Made by a program: the position numbers and the translations under genes. A stretch of DNA of 64,000 nucleotides, taken from positions 1,674,001-1,738,000 of the forward strand of contig OY756149.1 in NCBI GenBank assembly GCA_963576785.1, written 5' to 3'. The notes under the pieces were generated by a model that saw nothing but the letters and a program-made list of their open reading frames with translations, searched no databases and was not told where the DNA came from. This DNA is from Chlorophyllum brunneum (lineage: Eukaryota; Basidiomycota; Agaricomycetes; Agaricales; Agaricaceae). How positions within the stretch are numbered: the first letter of the stretch is position 1; each line of letters begins with the position of its first letter. This document shows, piece after piece, positions 11,501-22,593 of this stretch.

Positions 11501-12870
11501 ATGGAATCTTTCCGTGAAGCTTTTGCTAACAAAAAGTCTCTCCAGCAGCCGTGGACCTTGTGTGTCTTGAATCTCTCAGGGGCTCACGAGAAACATTTGT
11601 ATTTCCGAGGTCAATATCACCTTTTTTTACCCCACCTCACAGCTGATCTGTTTTTAATCAGTTATTTATAAATATAATCTGCTACGGATGCTCAAACCGC
11701 GGATCTTGCTGAAGTATGCGAGCCAGCGACATTTGGACTGAATCAAAAGGATGTTTTGGATGACAGCTATCGCAAGGCTGGTTAACTCGACGAGGGAAAG
11801 TTTTCATGGAGTTTCAATCCCGATCGTAGAGAATTTGTGAACAAGCTGGCGATAGGTCTCTTCCCTTGGAATCGTCTTGACGAGGGTATTCGGTTTGAGC
11901 TGTGCAAACTCAATGTCTACGGTGCGTCACCATCGTACGCCGTTCACAAACGTGTTCCTGATGTTTGTTTATCTGTAGGGCAAGGCTCGTATTTCAAATC
12001 GCACCAGGACACACCTCGCGACGAAGATATGTTCGGTTCTCTAGTCTTCCTTTTGCCATTCGAACACAAGGGCGGCGAGCTCATCCTCAAGCACCGAGGT
12101 CGTGAATTCACTTTCGACGGACAATCCCTCTCGAAGGATACTCCACCAGGCTCTCCGCTCCCATTAAACCCGAAGTACCAGCCGAGCATCCATTTAAACA
12201 GGCCCTCGAGAAGTGTCTCGACGACAACGATATAAGATCAAACACCCTATCCTCGGATTCGGACTCCAATATGCTTACGCATTCAAGAACGTTGACAAAC
12301 CACGGACCCTAATGGATGCTGATAATCTTTCTTTGAAAGGGGCAGACCGCATACCCCCGTGATACACTCCATAAATATGGGATGACATACAAATCGTACC
12401 TGCTCTACCGTGAACACGACCGTGCTTACGGTCGTCGAGTTGATTGCGGGTTTAGGGTCCTTTCTCGCATGGTGATGGAGAGCGAAGATCTTCAAGAGAA
12501 TTCTTCTCTAGATCTTATTGTTAATTCTCAGTCCTATATCGTTTGGCATGGTGATCCCAACAAGCGAAGAAAGTGGGAATCTGACTGGCGCCACAATTTG
12601 GAGTGCTTGCAAGACGAAGACAAGAGTCGCGTGGCTGATGTACTAAACCAGACGAGACTCCGATTGGCAAGTCCTGTGGTCACGTATGGTAATGAACCTG
12701 CCCTCGATTGTGTTTATCATCAGTTGTGTGTGATGGCTTGGTGGCCAGAGGAAACAAACCAGATGAGAGGCGCTGGAGGGTGTTATGTACTTTATGAAAC
12801 CATGCTTGTCATTTATATATCTGTTACGATCCTGAGTTCGTCCCGGCCGGTTTTAAAGATGGCCCCTTAG
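11501..12870 (+). pseudogene. 2-oxoglutarate/Fe(II) oxygenase, broken copy A
   Basis: This is a paralogue of the oxygenase at 17365-18809, readable along most of its length: a start at 11501 (MESFREAFANKKSLQQPW), EPATFGLNQKDVLDDSYRKAG, then FNPDRREFVNKL, the metal-binding HxD in SYFKSHQDTPRDED, and the C-terminal SQSYIVWHGDP. It is broken in two clear ways. The codon after SYRKAG is TAA at about 11783, where copy B has Lys. About 130 nt are also missing after QSLSKDTP, near 12145. That removes the distal metal His (in DVEHEV of copy B) and the 2-oxoglutarate-binding Arg (GNRVTITF). The deletion shifts the frame, and the expected C terminus continues only in another frame. Neither the active site nor full-length protein can be made. 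Confidence 0.82.
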
Positions 12871-13339
12871 GATGAGCTGTTTTGGGCGTCCGCTTTCCGA
12901 TGGACCAAGTTGTAAATTTTGCCAATCCTAATTTGCAAAGGGGCAGCCCCAGGCTCCCCACTCGATCCTGACCATACTCCAAAGTTTCTTTTGAGGACAG
13001 TTGTAGTTCGAAGTCAAACGGAGGAAAATAAGCAGTGGGAACAAAGGCGTGGCAAGGGGTTAGTTTCAGCTTTTGTTCATGGCTCCGCGTTCCGGAACAG
13101 GGCTTGTAGTCAAGTTGAAAACGGACCCGCGAAAACCGTAAGTCACTTCACCCTTCATCACTATCCTTAATTCCTTCGCGGCTCATCTACCTCTGCCTCC
13201 TCTTCCTCATTCTCTCGCGCCGTATTATTTGTTTCTTGTATTTCGAACTACTAGCACCAGTAACTTCCGGCACGAACATCTTTCCCAACCATACTACCCA
13301 CAACATACCCCGCAATCGAAAACTCGATTATTTCTATAC
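12871..13339. other. Intergenic sequence between oxygenase relics
   Basis: This stretch lies between the end of oxygenase copy A and the start of sequence related to the upstream region of copy B. It contains only short frames without recognisable domains. Confidence 0.4.
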
Positions 13340-13870
13340 TCCCTCAATGCCGCTGAAATGAACTCTCCTATGTTTTCGTGCAAGAAACCCGGGAGTTATT
13401 GTTGGCCGAACATAAGCTGAGTCAGTTGAAATCAAACACTCCGCATGGTGAAAACACTCGACGCACCATGAACGTGCCCGAGCAAATCCGATGAAGAGAG
13501 CCCCCGCATCAGTAGTCCGAAGCCTCGTGGGGCACATGTGGACAAGGAATCAAGCACCAAGGCGTTGTTATAGGATGGGGTTCCTTCCCGCAATGCCGAC
13601 AGGACTATGAAATCCCTCCGTGAAGCTTTGACTGGCAAAAAGTCTCTCTAGCAACCATGCACTCATAGTGTCATGAATCTCTCAGGAGACCACGAGAAAA
13701 ATATTTATTTCACTCGGGAGGACGAACAGCGAGGTCATTGTCACTTTTTTTATTATTACCCCGCCTCACAGTTGATCTGTTGGCCATTAGTCGTTTACAA
13801 ATAGGATCAGCTACGGATGGTCAATCGATCTTGCAGAAGCATGTGAGCCTGCAACATTTGGGCAGAATCG
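13340..13870 (+). pseudogene. 2OG oxygenase relic (third copy, 5' end only)
   Basis: From 13607 the sequence encodes MKSLREALTGKKSL, a stop codon (TAG), then QPCTHSVMNLSGDHEKNIYF. This matches the first exon of oxygenase copies A and B, interrupted by the stop where they have Gln. The similarity continues into the first intron and then breaks off. Upstream it also extends into non-coding sequence: CAATGCCGCTGAAATG near 13345 matches CAATGCCACTGAAATG at about 17099, and GCCTCGTGGGGCACATG near 13523 matches GCCTCGTGGAGCACATG near 17260. The duplication was therefore of genomic DNA, not of a transcript. No HxD or later region is present. Confidence 0.75.
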
Positions 13871-14236
13871 GAGAGCAGTCCCAACTAACATATCCACAGC
13901 ACTGTCCCTTCCATCTGTCAACATCACCCCTTCTTACTCTCTTCCTTTTCATCGTCCTATTCTTTTTACACACATGACTAGCAAAAATCTTGCGAATATC
14001 TTCATTTCGTTCTTTTCTTCCTCGGGGCCAGAGTGGAAGTAGAAGTGGAGTTTGGGGTTATATAGGAGAATAGAAAACGTTAGAAAGAACATAACGCATG
14101 CTTTAGTCTGGACTCTGAGAAGCAGTGTTTCAAGATCATAAACGACAGCTATTATTTCCTGGTCCCATTGTAGCAACTCGGAACAACTCTTATAGTTATG
14201 GGTGAATCGGCGCCCATTTATCCTGATAGTCTAACC

Positions 14237-15552
14237 TCATTCTGGACCGAGGACACTGACGATTCTTGGTATAGCGCCATCTGCTAGCTCTTCTTGCTCC
14301 GTTGGCAGTGTAAGTTCCTTATCTCGAGCGTTCTGGACGTCGTAATCGGCTACATCCCACCCGATATAACTATCCGAAAAATATTCCTCGTCATCATCGG
14401 TGTTGTCCACGTTGTCGTCTTCTTCTACATCCTCCGTGCCTAATTCAACGACTGGAGCATGAGAGTCCCCCAGATCTGGGAGGCTCTCTGTGTCTGGTGA
14501 CCAAACCAAAGGTTCGTTTGAGGAAGAACCCAGACGGTCTGCGAGGCTACCGAATTTTTTTCTAAGATCATCGTAATCGGGGGTCTGCTCATAAGAAAGA
14601 CCTCTGGCATAAGTCAGCAGTTCGGTGAATTCTTCCGGCTCTCCTGGCAATGGTATAGGCGTAAATGCAGCTTTGGAGTCTCTGATGAGGATCATGTTTC
14701 GTTTGAGCGACCCAGATATGAACGAGTCGGACATCCAAGGCAGGTGTCCGCGGAGTAGGAAAAAGGCTGTGTATGCTAGTGATTCGAGGTCATCTCGTGG
14801 CGCAAGATCTATCCGGGGGTAACTCAGTCAAACCTACTATATGAAGGGTTATGAGCGCGTACCAATACCCTTGTGTGCATTGAGGCTAGCCCAGTTGAGA
14901 GTGCCGACGATGGTCTTTGATTCTTTCAGTAGGTCGTAACGCTGTGGCGGTCCGGGCAAGATGGGCCGAGCGATACCAAAGTCAATGAGTAGGATTTTGG
15001 ATGGTTCCCGGAGTGAGCAGAGAAAATTGTCCGGTTTGATATCCCTATGCACAATGCGCTTCGAATGAATGTGTTGCAGCACAGAAAGCTAGTGAGACCG
15101 TCCTTACAATCAGAGCATCAAGATGATTGGATAAGTGGCACTCACCCCTTGCTCCACGATGCGTGCAGAGGTCTGAACTGACAGCCTTTTACTGTCCTCC
15201 GCCATTTTCGAGCATATTTGCTTCACATCTTGTCCAAGCAGCTCTATGGCCAAGTATTCGAAATGTGGAAGATGACCATAGCCGTAAACGGCTGGTATGG
15301 CTGGGTGTCCTTGAAGTAGATGAAATATCCTACTTTCGTGTTGCAGAATGGGGCGTTTAACACGTTGAGAGACCCGTGATTTCTTGAGGGCGACGACTTT
15401 TCCGGCGTTGACCTCGACAGCTTCGAAAACAACACTCTGATACAATGGTGCAAACAGTAAGTAAACCATAGTCAACAGTATGTCGAGATCCTTACATATC
15501 CACCACTCCCTAAGACAGATCCTAACCTATAGGTCAGAGATGAGCTCGACAT
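14237..15552 (-). CDS. Casein kinase 1-like protein kinase
   Basis: The start at 15552 gives MSSSSLTYRLGSVLGSGGY. A short intron (donor at 15495) follows, then SVVFEAVEVNAGKVVALKKS, which forms the glycine loop and the ATP-anchoring Lys. Next come EYLAIELLGQDVKQIC, the catalytic loop IVHRDIKPDNFL, and LLIDFGIARPI with the metal-binding Asp. The activation segment GTLNWASLNAHKGI replaces APE in the way CK1 kinases do. An acidic C-terminal tail (VEEDDNVDNTDDDEEYF) follows. The HRDIKPDNFL and ASLNxHxGI signatures place it in the CK1 group, although it is divergent from CK1delta/epsilon. All catalytic residues are present. Introns were inferred near 15083-15145 and 14821-14865. Such kinases are expanded in some mushrooms; the substrate is unknown. 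Confidence 0.85.
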
Positions 15553-15898
15553 CCTTTCCTATATCGATCCAACGATATAGAGAGAAAGAGAGGTCTATAT
15601 GCATGTGCCTGTCGATCCCGATGCGTGGTAATCCGTGTACCATGCGTTCATCCGCACACCATACGCGTCAGATCTGTCCATGTCAAGCCTCTGTAATCTC
15701 GCCCCGGAGCTTCTTCAGGAAAGGCGGCACCCACGGACTAGGTGTCCAGAGCTATCATATCAGCTAGGCACGCTGACCCCGTGGCTGCAATACCGTGCGC
15801 ATCTACACGTCTAGGTCATGGGTCCATCAACCCTGTCACTCAACATCCTCTACAAAAGACTCGAAAAATGCTCAAGATACACGATCCTATACTCAGCT
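15553..15898. other. Divergent intergenic region
   Basis: This is the short gap between the divergent kinase gene and the small unknown plus-strand gene. It should hold both promoters. No TATA-like element stands out. Confidence 0.4.
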
Positions 15899-16454
15899 AT
15901 GGCCACCTCTCCTTCTCAAACCCCAACTGCCTTGACGGATCTCAAAGTCGGTGATATCATCTACATTGATGTGAAGATCAACAAGGCGGATGTGGCTGAT
16001 CCCACATCTAAATCTACTACAATGAAGAAGTAATCGTCCCCTATACTGAATTGCCTGATCCCCTACTGAGCTTTTACAGGATTAATAAGGGTGACCCAGT
16101 CAAACGTATGTGCGTTGTCCTCGTCGAGGGGGAAACAGAGATAGAGGTCACCTATCTCGCCACATTTGTGGGGTCAACAAGTCTTCCTGCTCGATTCCCG
16201 GACAAAAACATGTGGTATCCCATCAAACCCGCAAAGAAAGAGGGAAAATATGAGCCCTTGCCACCGCTTCCAAACGGGAATGCGCAGTGGGCATGCCTTC
16301 GCGTTAAACAAAAAATCACCCAGGATCCTGTTAGTGCCAATATTAGCATGCTAGGATCGCAAGACTGATGTACTTCTCGCAGGTCCCTAAAATTGACAAC
16401 GAACGCGTTTCTGCCGACTCTGCAGACAGTATTCTTCAGGTGATGTATGCTTGA
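15899..16454 (+). CDS. Small protein of unknown function
   Basis: ATG 15899 begins MATSPSQTPTALTDLKVGD. A GT-AG intron (about 16029-16079) follows, then KINKGDPVKRMCVVLVEGE, EIEVTYLATFVGSTSLPARF, MWYPIKPAKKEGKYEPLPPL and GNAQWACLRVKQKITQDP. A second intron (about 16337-16381) leads to a short last exon ending at TGA 16452-16454. The protein is about 145 residues, soluble and beta-rich by pattern, with no signal peptide or membrane segment. Both introns keep the frame and the composition is protein-like, so the gene is probably real. No family was recognised. Confidence 0.6.
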
Positions 16455-17364
16455 TTCATAAACGCAGATGGTAACACGGGTGTTGGGGAATTCAATATGC
16501 GACCTTTTGTTCCGGAATGCCAGGCTTTGCTGTGTTTAGTGCCAGTGTTATAGTGTACAGACTCCGTATGTTCCGCAGAACCAGACCGAGAAAAGAAAAG
16601 AAAATTATCCGATGAGCTGTGAGATACTGCCTGGTGGATGCTCGATTCGCGAGGAGGGTTCCAAACCTATCCTCACAGATTGGTTTATGCATCAACCACC
16701 TTCCACTGACCAGGCCCAGTCGTAGTCTCAACAGTTCGTTAGTACTGTCTTCGCACGCGGTCACACTAAGATGACTGCCCTCTTTCAAGGTCATTGCGTA
16801 CATATTCAAGTTGAGTGTGGACCTATGTGGTGGCATTTTCCGATCCAACCGTATTCTTACATGATATCGGAAGGTTCCATTTAAACCACTCGAACCACCC
16901 GGATACCGATCTACGCAACGACTGCGATACGTATTATACTACGTACACCTCATCGACTCATAAAGGAAATAAAGGACCAGCAGAGTGAACCAGGTTGGGG
17001 CCCACATGTACAAAGTGAATAGAGAACCTACCAACACGAACAATGGCTCGATGGGCCGTGAGTTGGTGCACAGTATTGGTAATATGACTCGGTACTGACT
17101 CAATGCCACTGAAATGGGCTCCCAGAAAAGCTCCTCCCTGCAGAATGTTTTCGCGGACGAAATCTAGAAGTCCATTGCTATTGTATTGAAGGGTAACGTG
17201 GCTCCGGCTGGATCCCCCAGCAATGACTCAGGTGAGGCCCGACAATCGGTATTCGACAGCCTCGTGGAGCACATGCAGCTAGGGAATCGAGCAGCGAGGT
17301 GGTATTTTTATAGGACGGTCCATCGCGGGGCAGTTTCCTTCCTCACTCAATTTTTCCTTCCCTC
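16455..17364. other. Duplicated upstream region of oxygenase copy B
   Basis: No intact gene lies here. The part from about 16950 resembles the region upstream of copy A: GGTAATATGACTCGGTACTG near 17081 matches GGTAATATGACTCAATATTG near 11352, and AGAGAACC and CTCGATGGGCCGT have counterparts there. The possible DUF6535 relic inside this stretch is listed separately. Confidence 0.6.
16620..16860 (+). pseudogene. Possible 3' relic of a DUF6535 gene
   Basis: The sequence near 16735-16805 aligns by eye with the last exon of the DUF6535 gene at 8904-10986: CCCTCTTTCAAGGTCATTGC here against CCTTCTTTCAAGGTCATCGC near 10795. In translation it contains LPSFKVIAY-like text after an in-frame stop. It sits at the same relative position upstream of oxygenase copy B as the intact DUF6535 gene does upstream of copy A. 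The evidence is a short match plus synteny, so the call is tentative. Confidence 0.45.
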
Positions 17365-18809
17365 ATGGCCGAGAACCATACTGTCGAATTCCTCCGGGAT
17401 GCTTTGACTAGCAGAAAAGCTCTTCAACAACCGTGGACCCACGGTGTCTTGAATCTCTCAGGAGCTAGCGAGACAATTCTGTATTTCACTCGGAAGGACG
17501 GAACAGCGAGGTTATTGTCGTGTCTTCTTTTTTCTACCGCCTCGCCTGCTGATCCCAGCGCTGTCCATCAGTTATTTTCAAATAGGATCGGCTACAAATG
17601 TTCAAATAGTTGAACTTGCAGAAGCGTGTGAGCCAGCGACATTTGGACTGAACCAAGAGGAAGTTCTGGACGAAAGCTATCGCAAGGCCGGTAAACTCGA
17701 TGAGGGAAATTTCGCATGGAACTTCAACCCCGACCGTGGCGAGTTCGTGAACAAACTGGTGGCAGGTCTCTTCCCCTGGAACTGTCTCGACAAGGGTGTT
17801 CGATTTGAAATGTATAAACTCAATGTCTACGGTGCGTCACCATACGCCATTCACAAAACCTGTTACTGAGGTTCACTTGTCTGTAGGGCAAGGTTCATTC
17901 TTCAAATCGCATCAAGATACACCTCGCGGTGAAGACATGTTCGGCTCTCTCGTCTTTCTTTTGCCATTCAAACACGAAGGTGGCAACCTCATCCTCAAGC
18001 ACCGAGGTCGTGAATTCATTTTTGACGGACAATCCCTCTTGAAAGATACTCCAGCAGCCTCCATAGCATACGTCGCATTCTTCGGCGACGTCGAACATGA
18101 AGTTGCCGAGGTCACCTCCGGAAACCGCGTAACCATCACTTTCAATCTCTACTTTGATTCCAACAAAGGCATCCCGATGACCTCCAGCATATCCCCAACC
18201 GCACCCGAAACACCACTCGAACATCCATTCAAACTAGCTCTTCAGGCGTGTCTCAACGACGACCACTTCAAAACCAAACATCCTATCCTCGGATTCGGAC
18301 TCCAACACGCATACGCATTCAAGAACACAGGCAGGTCCCATACCCTCACAGACATCACTCGTCTTTCTCTGAAAGGAACCGATAACATCCTCTGCAATAT
18401 CCTCCACCAAAGCGGAATGACATACAAATCATACCTACTCTACCGCGAACACCCTCACTCAGTCGATAAACAATACGACTGCGGATTCAAAATCCTTTCT
18501 CGTATCATCGTCACAGATGGTGGATACACCGAAGATCAACCTCTCCATTGTCTTTTGAATTCTCAATCTTATATCGTTTGGCATACCGATCCCAAGAAAC
18601 GACGAGGACAGAAATCTACTTGGCGTAGAGATTTGAAATATGCATCGGATGAACACAAGGATCGTGTGGCTCAAGTTTCTTGGGTTACCGAACCGGATGA
18701 AACGCTAATTGACAAATCGACGATGATGACGTATGGTAATGAACCCGCGCTCGGGTATTTTTATCATCAGTTGTGCGTGGTGGCCTGGTGGCCGGAGAGT
18801 ACGAATTAG
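17365..18809 (+). CDS. 2-oxoglutarate/Fe(II)-dependent oxygenase, copy B
   Basis: The start at 17365 reads MAENHTVEFLRDALTSRKAL. After an intron (about 17505-17588) the second exon gives EACEPATFGLNQEEVLDESY and FNPDRGEFVNKLVAGLFPWN. A second intron (about 17833-17886) leads to the long third exon. The Fe(II) ligands are His and Asp in SFFKSHQDTPRGED and the distal His in GDVEHEV. The Arg in SGNRVTITFNLYF should hold 2-oxoglutarate. Downstream, KSYLLYREHPHS and SQSYIVWHTDPKKRR form a family-specific C-terminal region, and the protein ends in WPESTN. The first donor (GAG|GTTATT) is weak. The family resembles fungal prolyl-4-hydroxylase-like oxygenases; the substrate is unknown. This is the only intact copy of three in the window. 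Confidence 0.82.
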
Positions 18810-19209
18810 GAGCCTGGCGTTGTGTACTAGTCGATGTTGCCTATCAATTACGATCCAGGGTTCGTCCCAATCAGCGTTCAGGATATCCCGAGTTACTCTT
18901 ACCCGGTTCTAAAAATTGAGCACTACTGATTCGCAAAAAGCAGCCCCCAAACCCTACTCTTGCATTAATTCCCGGACCCCATTTCGGCGAACAATCTAGG
19001 CCATGCGCCCTATTCACTACCACCTCTTACAATTCATAAATAAACATAACAAACAGAAAATACACCATATCTAACAAACCTAGATCACCAACAAAAAAAA
19101 CAAACCCCACCTACATCAACTCCATCGTCCAAAAATTCAAAAACTATTACTACGCAAAAAAGTACTAAAAAAAGGCAGTAAACAAAAACAAAAAAAAAAT
19201 AGATCAAAT
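18810..19209. other. A-rich convergent intergenic region
   Basis: This gap lies between two convergent genes. Positions about 19080-19205 are strongly A-rich on the plus strand, with several A runs. The stretch probably holds both polyadenylation regions. No gene was seen. Confidence 0.5.
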
Positions 19210-22200
19210 TCACATCCAAAGTCTACTCAACCTCTCAACTTCAACCAACATATCCACAACTCTATCCCTCGCATCTTCCAACAACATCACTTCCTCTTCC
19301 TCCTCCTCTTGTTCGTTTTCGAAAACGCGACTACCTAAGATCTTGCGGAGGGTATATATCTTTTTTCTTTGTTCGTTTTCTGTTGTTTTTTTCGTTGGTT
19401 GCAGAGTAGTCGTAGTCGTAGTGTTGTTGGAATTGGAATTGGAATTTGGAAGGGAAGTGGAAAGACGTCGTAGGCGATGAAGAGGTGTAGGTGTAGTGGG
19501 TGTCGGAGGTTCGATTGAAATCGCCGGTGTTGACGTGCAAGAAGAGAATAAAGAACGATACAACACCAATGCTCGAAGAATCGTAAATGGTGTATTCGTC
19601 TCTTCATCATCATCATCATCATCTTCCCCATTCATCATCATCACACTCTCCTCCGACAACGTCGAAGATTCCGAATCCAAATCCGATTCCGATTCCGAAT
19701 TTCTCCCCTCCTCATCATCTTCTTCCAAAACTTGCATACTCGACCACGACGCACCCCTAACCCGATCAACATTCCTCGCAAGTAAACCAACCTCTCCTCC
19801 TAATTCTTTAGCGCCTCGTACCAATTCCTCCACATCCTCTTCCTTCATCACCACCATCTTCTCATCATCTTGTTTCTTATCCTTAGAATATCCACCAGTA
19901 ACTTCCGAAATGAACATTTTCCCCAAGACACGACCTAATTTGATCTTGATGATATATTTTGCGATTTGGTCAACTAGATCCTCATCTTCGATGCCTTTGT
20001 TTGGTTTAATCGCTCCTAGGAAAGAGTAGACTTCGTCTATGGGGGTGTTGAGTACGATGAGGTGTTTCGTGCTCTGACTGGAAGAAGAATTCTTCCATAA
20101 CGCCCTTGCACGCATTTTGATTGTATGTCCAACGGGTGATGGTATAGGGGAAGAAGCAATGGTATAAAGGAAAAGCGATTTGATGATAGGTGAGGTCGAT
20201 TGTGGGAGGGATCGGTATAATGCCAGAACTGATGTCAGTCCGGGCACAGGTTCTGTTACGAACAGAAAATGTAAGTATAGAGGAGGGTATATATTATATG
20301 TGCGACTCACGGTTTCCAATAATAATTTCCTCGACTTTCTTCTCCACTTCCTCATCTTCACTGTTCTTCATGCCAGAAACGATCCCCCTCACAAACTTAT
20401 TAACTCTCCCTAGCCCGAATCCATTACCCATCCTAGCAATAACGCTTACAAATAACAACAAAGTGATTGCCAAATGTGCAACCTGTACCCAATCGCGCCA
20501 TGTTACGATTCCAACAGTAGAAGCGGTATTCGGTGGTGGTGTGAGATGTGAAAGGATTTCAGGTGCGTATGCAAGTGGTGGAGAGATAACATGTCCTTGA
20601 TGAGTATGTGTATTCGGGTTTGACGAAGATGTGAGTGGGGAATTGAAGAACGAAAAGAGTGCGAATACAGCAAGAAGGTATTGCTGCTGCTGCTGTGGTT
20701 GTTGTTCGGTATGAGCAGGAGCAGGAACAGGAACTTTTCTCGGTCTTCCTCTCTTCCTCTTCTCCGGTTGACCATCCGCACCCAACATCACGTTCTGACT
20801 CTGCGTAGGTTTAAGGTCCCCCCGTAAGACATCTTTCTCAACCTTGACTCTCTTCCTCTTTTTCCCCGCACTTTCATCTTCATCTTCGTCTTCTTCATCA
20901 TCTTCATCATCCTCAAGATCGCCTCCCTCAACTTCATCTCTCTCTTCTCCACCAAACCTCTCTCTCCACTCCCTTTCCCATTCCCTCAACAACGCGGGTC
21001 CACCAACTAATCCACACACAAGTGCTTTCAACCCACCTTGTTCCGAACGTAACCTCATCTCACGACGCTTTAAAACTCGAATATATTCTACGGCTTTACC
21101 GAGAACGTTTGCTTTCGAGCATTTGCGAGCGACTTTGACTCCGTCGACATAGCCTCTTTCATCAACCACGTCGACTTCGCCGTAAGGATTCGAAGGGTCG
21201 CCTGGAACAGCTATCATCGTACCAGGACCACCACTACCGGAGGAAGAAGGTGACGAAGATGAAGATTTGATGAGGACACCTCCTTTGAGATTCTTTTTAA
21301 TCTTTTTGGAAGAACCCGAATCGCGGTCTTCTAAGACTCGAAGAGCGGGAACGGCCATACGGAGGGATTGGATACGTGCATTGAGATTCGTACGGTATCG
21401 TCGTTCGATTGTGGTGTGACTTGTTTTAGGTCGGGGAACGACGGCCTGGGTGGGTGGTAATGCATTGATATTATTGAGAACCGGAACGGAATCGTTGGGG
21501 GGTGTGGACGGTGGGGGAGTTGATGCGGCTGAAGAAGCGATAGATGGTGTAGTGGACTTTGGCGGACTAGCTCCACCAACCGTCGGGCGTTGCAATCTTG
21601 GTATGGGCAACTTCTGCGATGCTGGATGTCCATTTAGTCGTGGGAGACTTGATATAGATCACAGAAAGGGCTTACAGGATGGTTGGAATGTGGTGCCATT
21701 TCCGTTCATAGGTACGGCAAGCATGACACCAGCCGATTGACGTACGCGGTGTGCGAGTTCGGCAGCAGGATCTCCAGAGAAATCGTGTTGTGTTGTGATA
21801 TTAGCCGAGCCGGGAGTAGTGGCTGTGACGGTCGAAGATGGTACGATTCCTGGGGAGGAAGCAGAATGATCCGCGGAGGGTGACGAGGAAGGCTGAGTTG
21901 AGGAGGAATCGCTCGTATAACCATTCCCTGGACTAGGTAAACTCTCTGGTACAGGTGAAAACGAAGGACCACCCGTTGAAGCGGACGAACTTGACGTCAC
22001 GCTCAATCTCCGAGTTTTGGAATTGGGAGTTTGTAGATGATCCATGCCTGGACCTACACCCAGTGTAGGGTTGAAAGCAGAGGAAGGATCAAGAAGCATG
22101 TCGCCGTTGAATGGGAATGGGAACTGGGCGGCGAGTATGTCGGCTGGTGAAGCAGAGGGAGGGATGAGGGTGAAAGAGTCCGAGTCGTATGTCGAGTAGC

Positions 22201-22477
22201 CGAGTCGCGAAGGCTCGTCGAGGTGGAGTGCGCTGGGTTCAATGCCACCAGGGATGTCGAGGTCCATGTCGAGGATGCCCGAGGCCATGTTGAAGTCGAG
22301 GTATTCGTTGAAGCCCTTGGAATTCGAGTCGGGGTCGTGCTGGTCTGGCCAGAGCGCGCCGAGCTGGGACCAGTCGGGGGGAGAGCCGTGGTCGTCGTTG
22401 TCGTGCATGGGAGAGGAGTGGATGAGGAGGCTGAGGGGGTCAGTGCTGTCGAGCGGAGTCGCAATCTCGTCGTCCAT
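19210..22477 (-). CDS. SRE1: SREBP-type membrane-bound bHLH transcription factor (Sre1)
   Basis: This is a sterol- and oxygen-responsive factor held in the ER until its N-terminal half is released. From ATG 22477, exon 1 encodes an acidic Ser/Pro-rich activation region (MDDEIATPLDSTDPLSLL). A 54-nt intron joins it to exon 2, which holds the bHLH: basic helix HTTIERRYRTNLNARIQSL with the Tyr that distinguishes SREBPs, and helix 2 with CSKANVLGKAVEYIRVLKRR. An acidic stretch, an AT-hook-like KRKRGRPRK, and two membrane helices around YLLAVFALFSFF and VQVAHLAITLLLFVSVI follow. An intron (GTGAGT...AACAG, about 20265-20310) leads to the C-terminal regulatory region (PVPGLTSVLALYRSLPQ) with long acidic runs. 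Total length is about 1,050 residues. The loop between bHLH helices is unusually long, about 60 residues. Confidence 0.88.
19604..19626 (+). repeat. Trinucleotide (TCA)n microsatellite inside SRE1
   Basis: A run of ATC/TCA triplets within the SRE1 coding sequence encodes a poly-Asp/Glu tract on the minus strand (GEDDDDDDEE). The length is likely variable between strains because of slippage in whole codons. Confidence 0.85.
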
Positions 22478-22525
22478 CGTGTTAAAAACCGAAAAGCGCG
22501 ACTCCAATCAGGCCACTTCAGCATG

Positions 22526-22531
22526 CACGTG
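22526..22531. promoter_or_regulatory. CACGTG E-box in shared promoter
   Basis: A palindromic CACGTG lies 49 bases before the SRE1 ATG and 63 bases before the desaturase ATG. SREBP-type bHLH proteins with the signature Tyr can bind E-boxes as well as sterol elements. Regulation of either gene through this site is an inference. Confidence 0.5.
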
Positions 22532-22593
22532 ACTCCCCATCGTACCATATTCGCTTACTGAGCCAAGAATAGACATCTCACCTCTGCTCTGCC

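Noticed and set aside
22054..22548. Minus-strand 164-codon Ser/Thr-rich frame
   Set aside because: It overlaps SRE1 exon 1 in another frame and is pure low-complexity text produced by the biased coding sequence.
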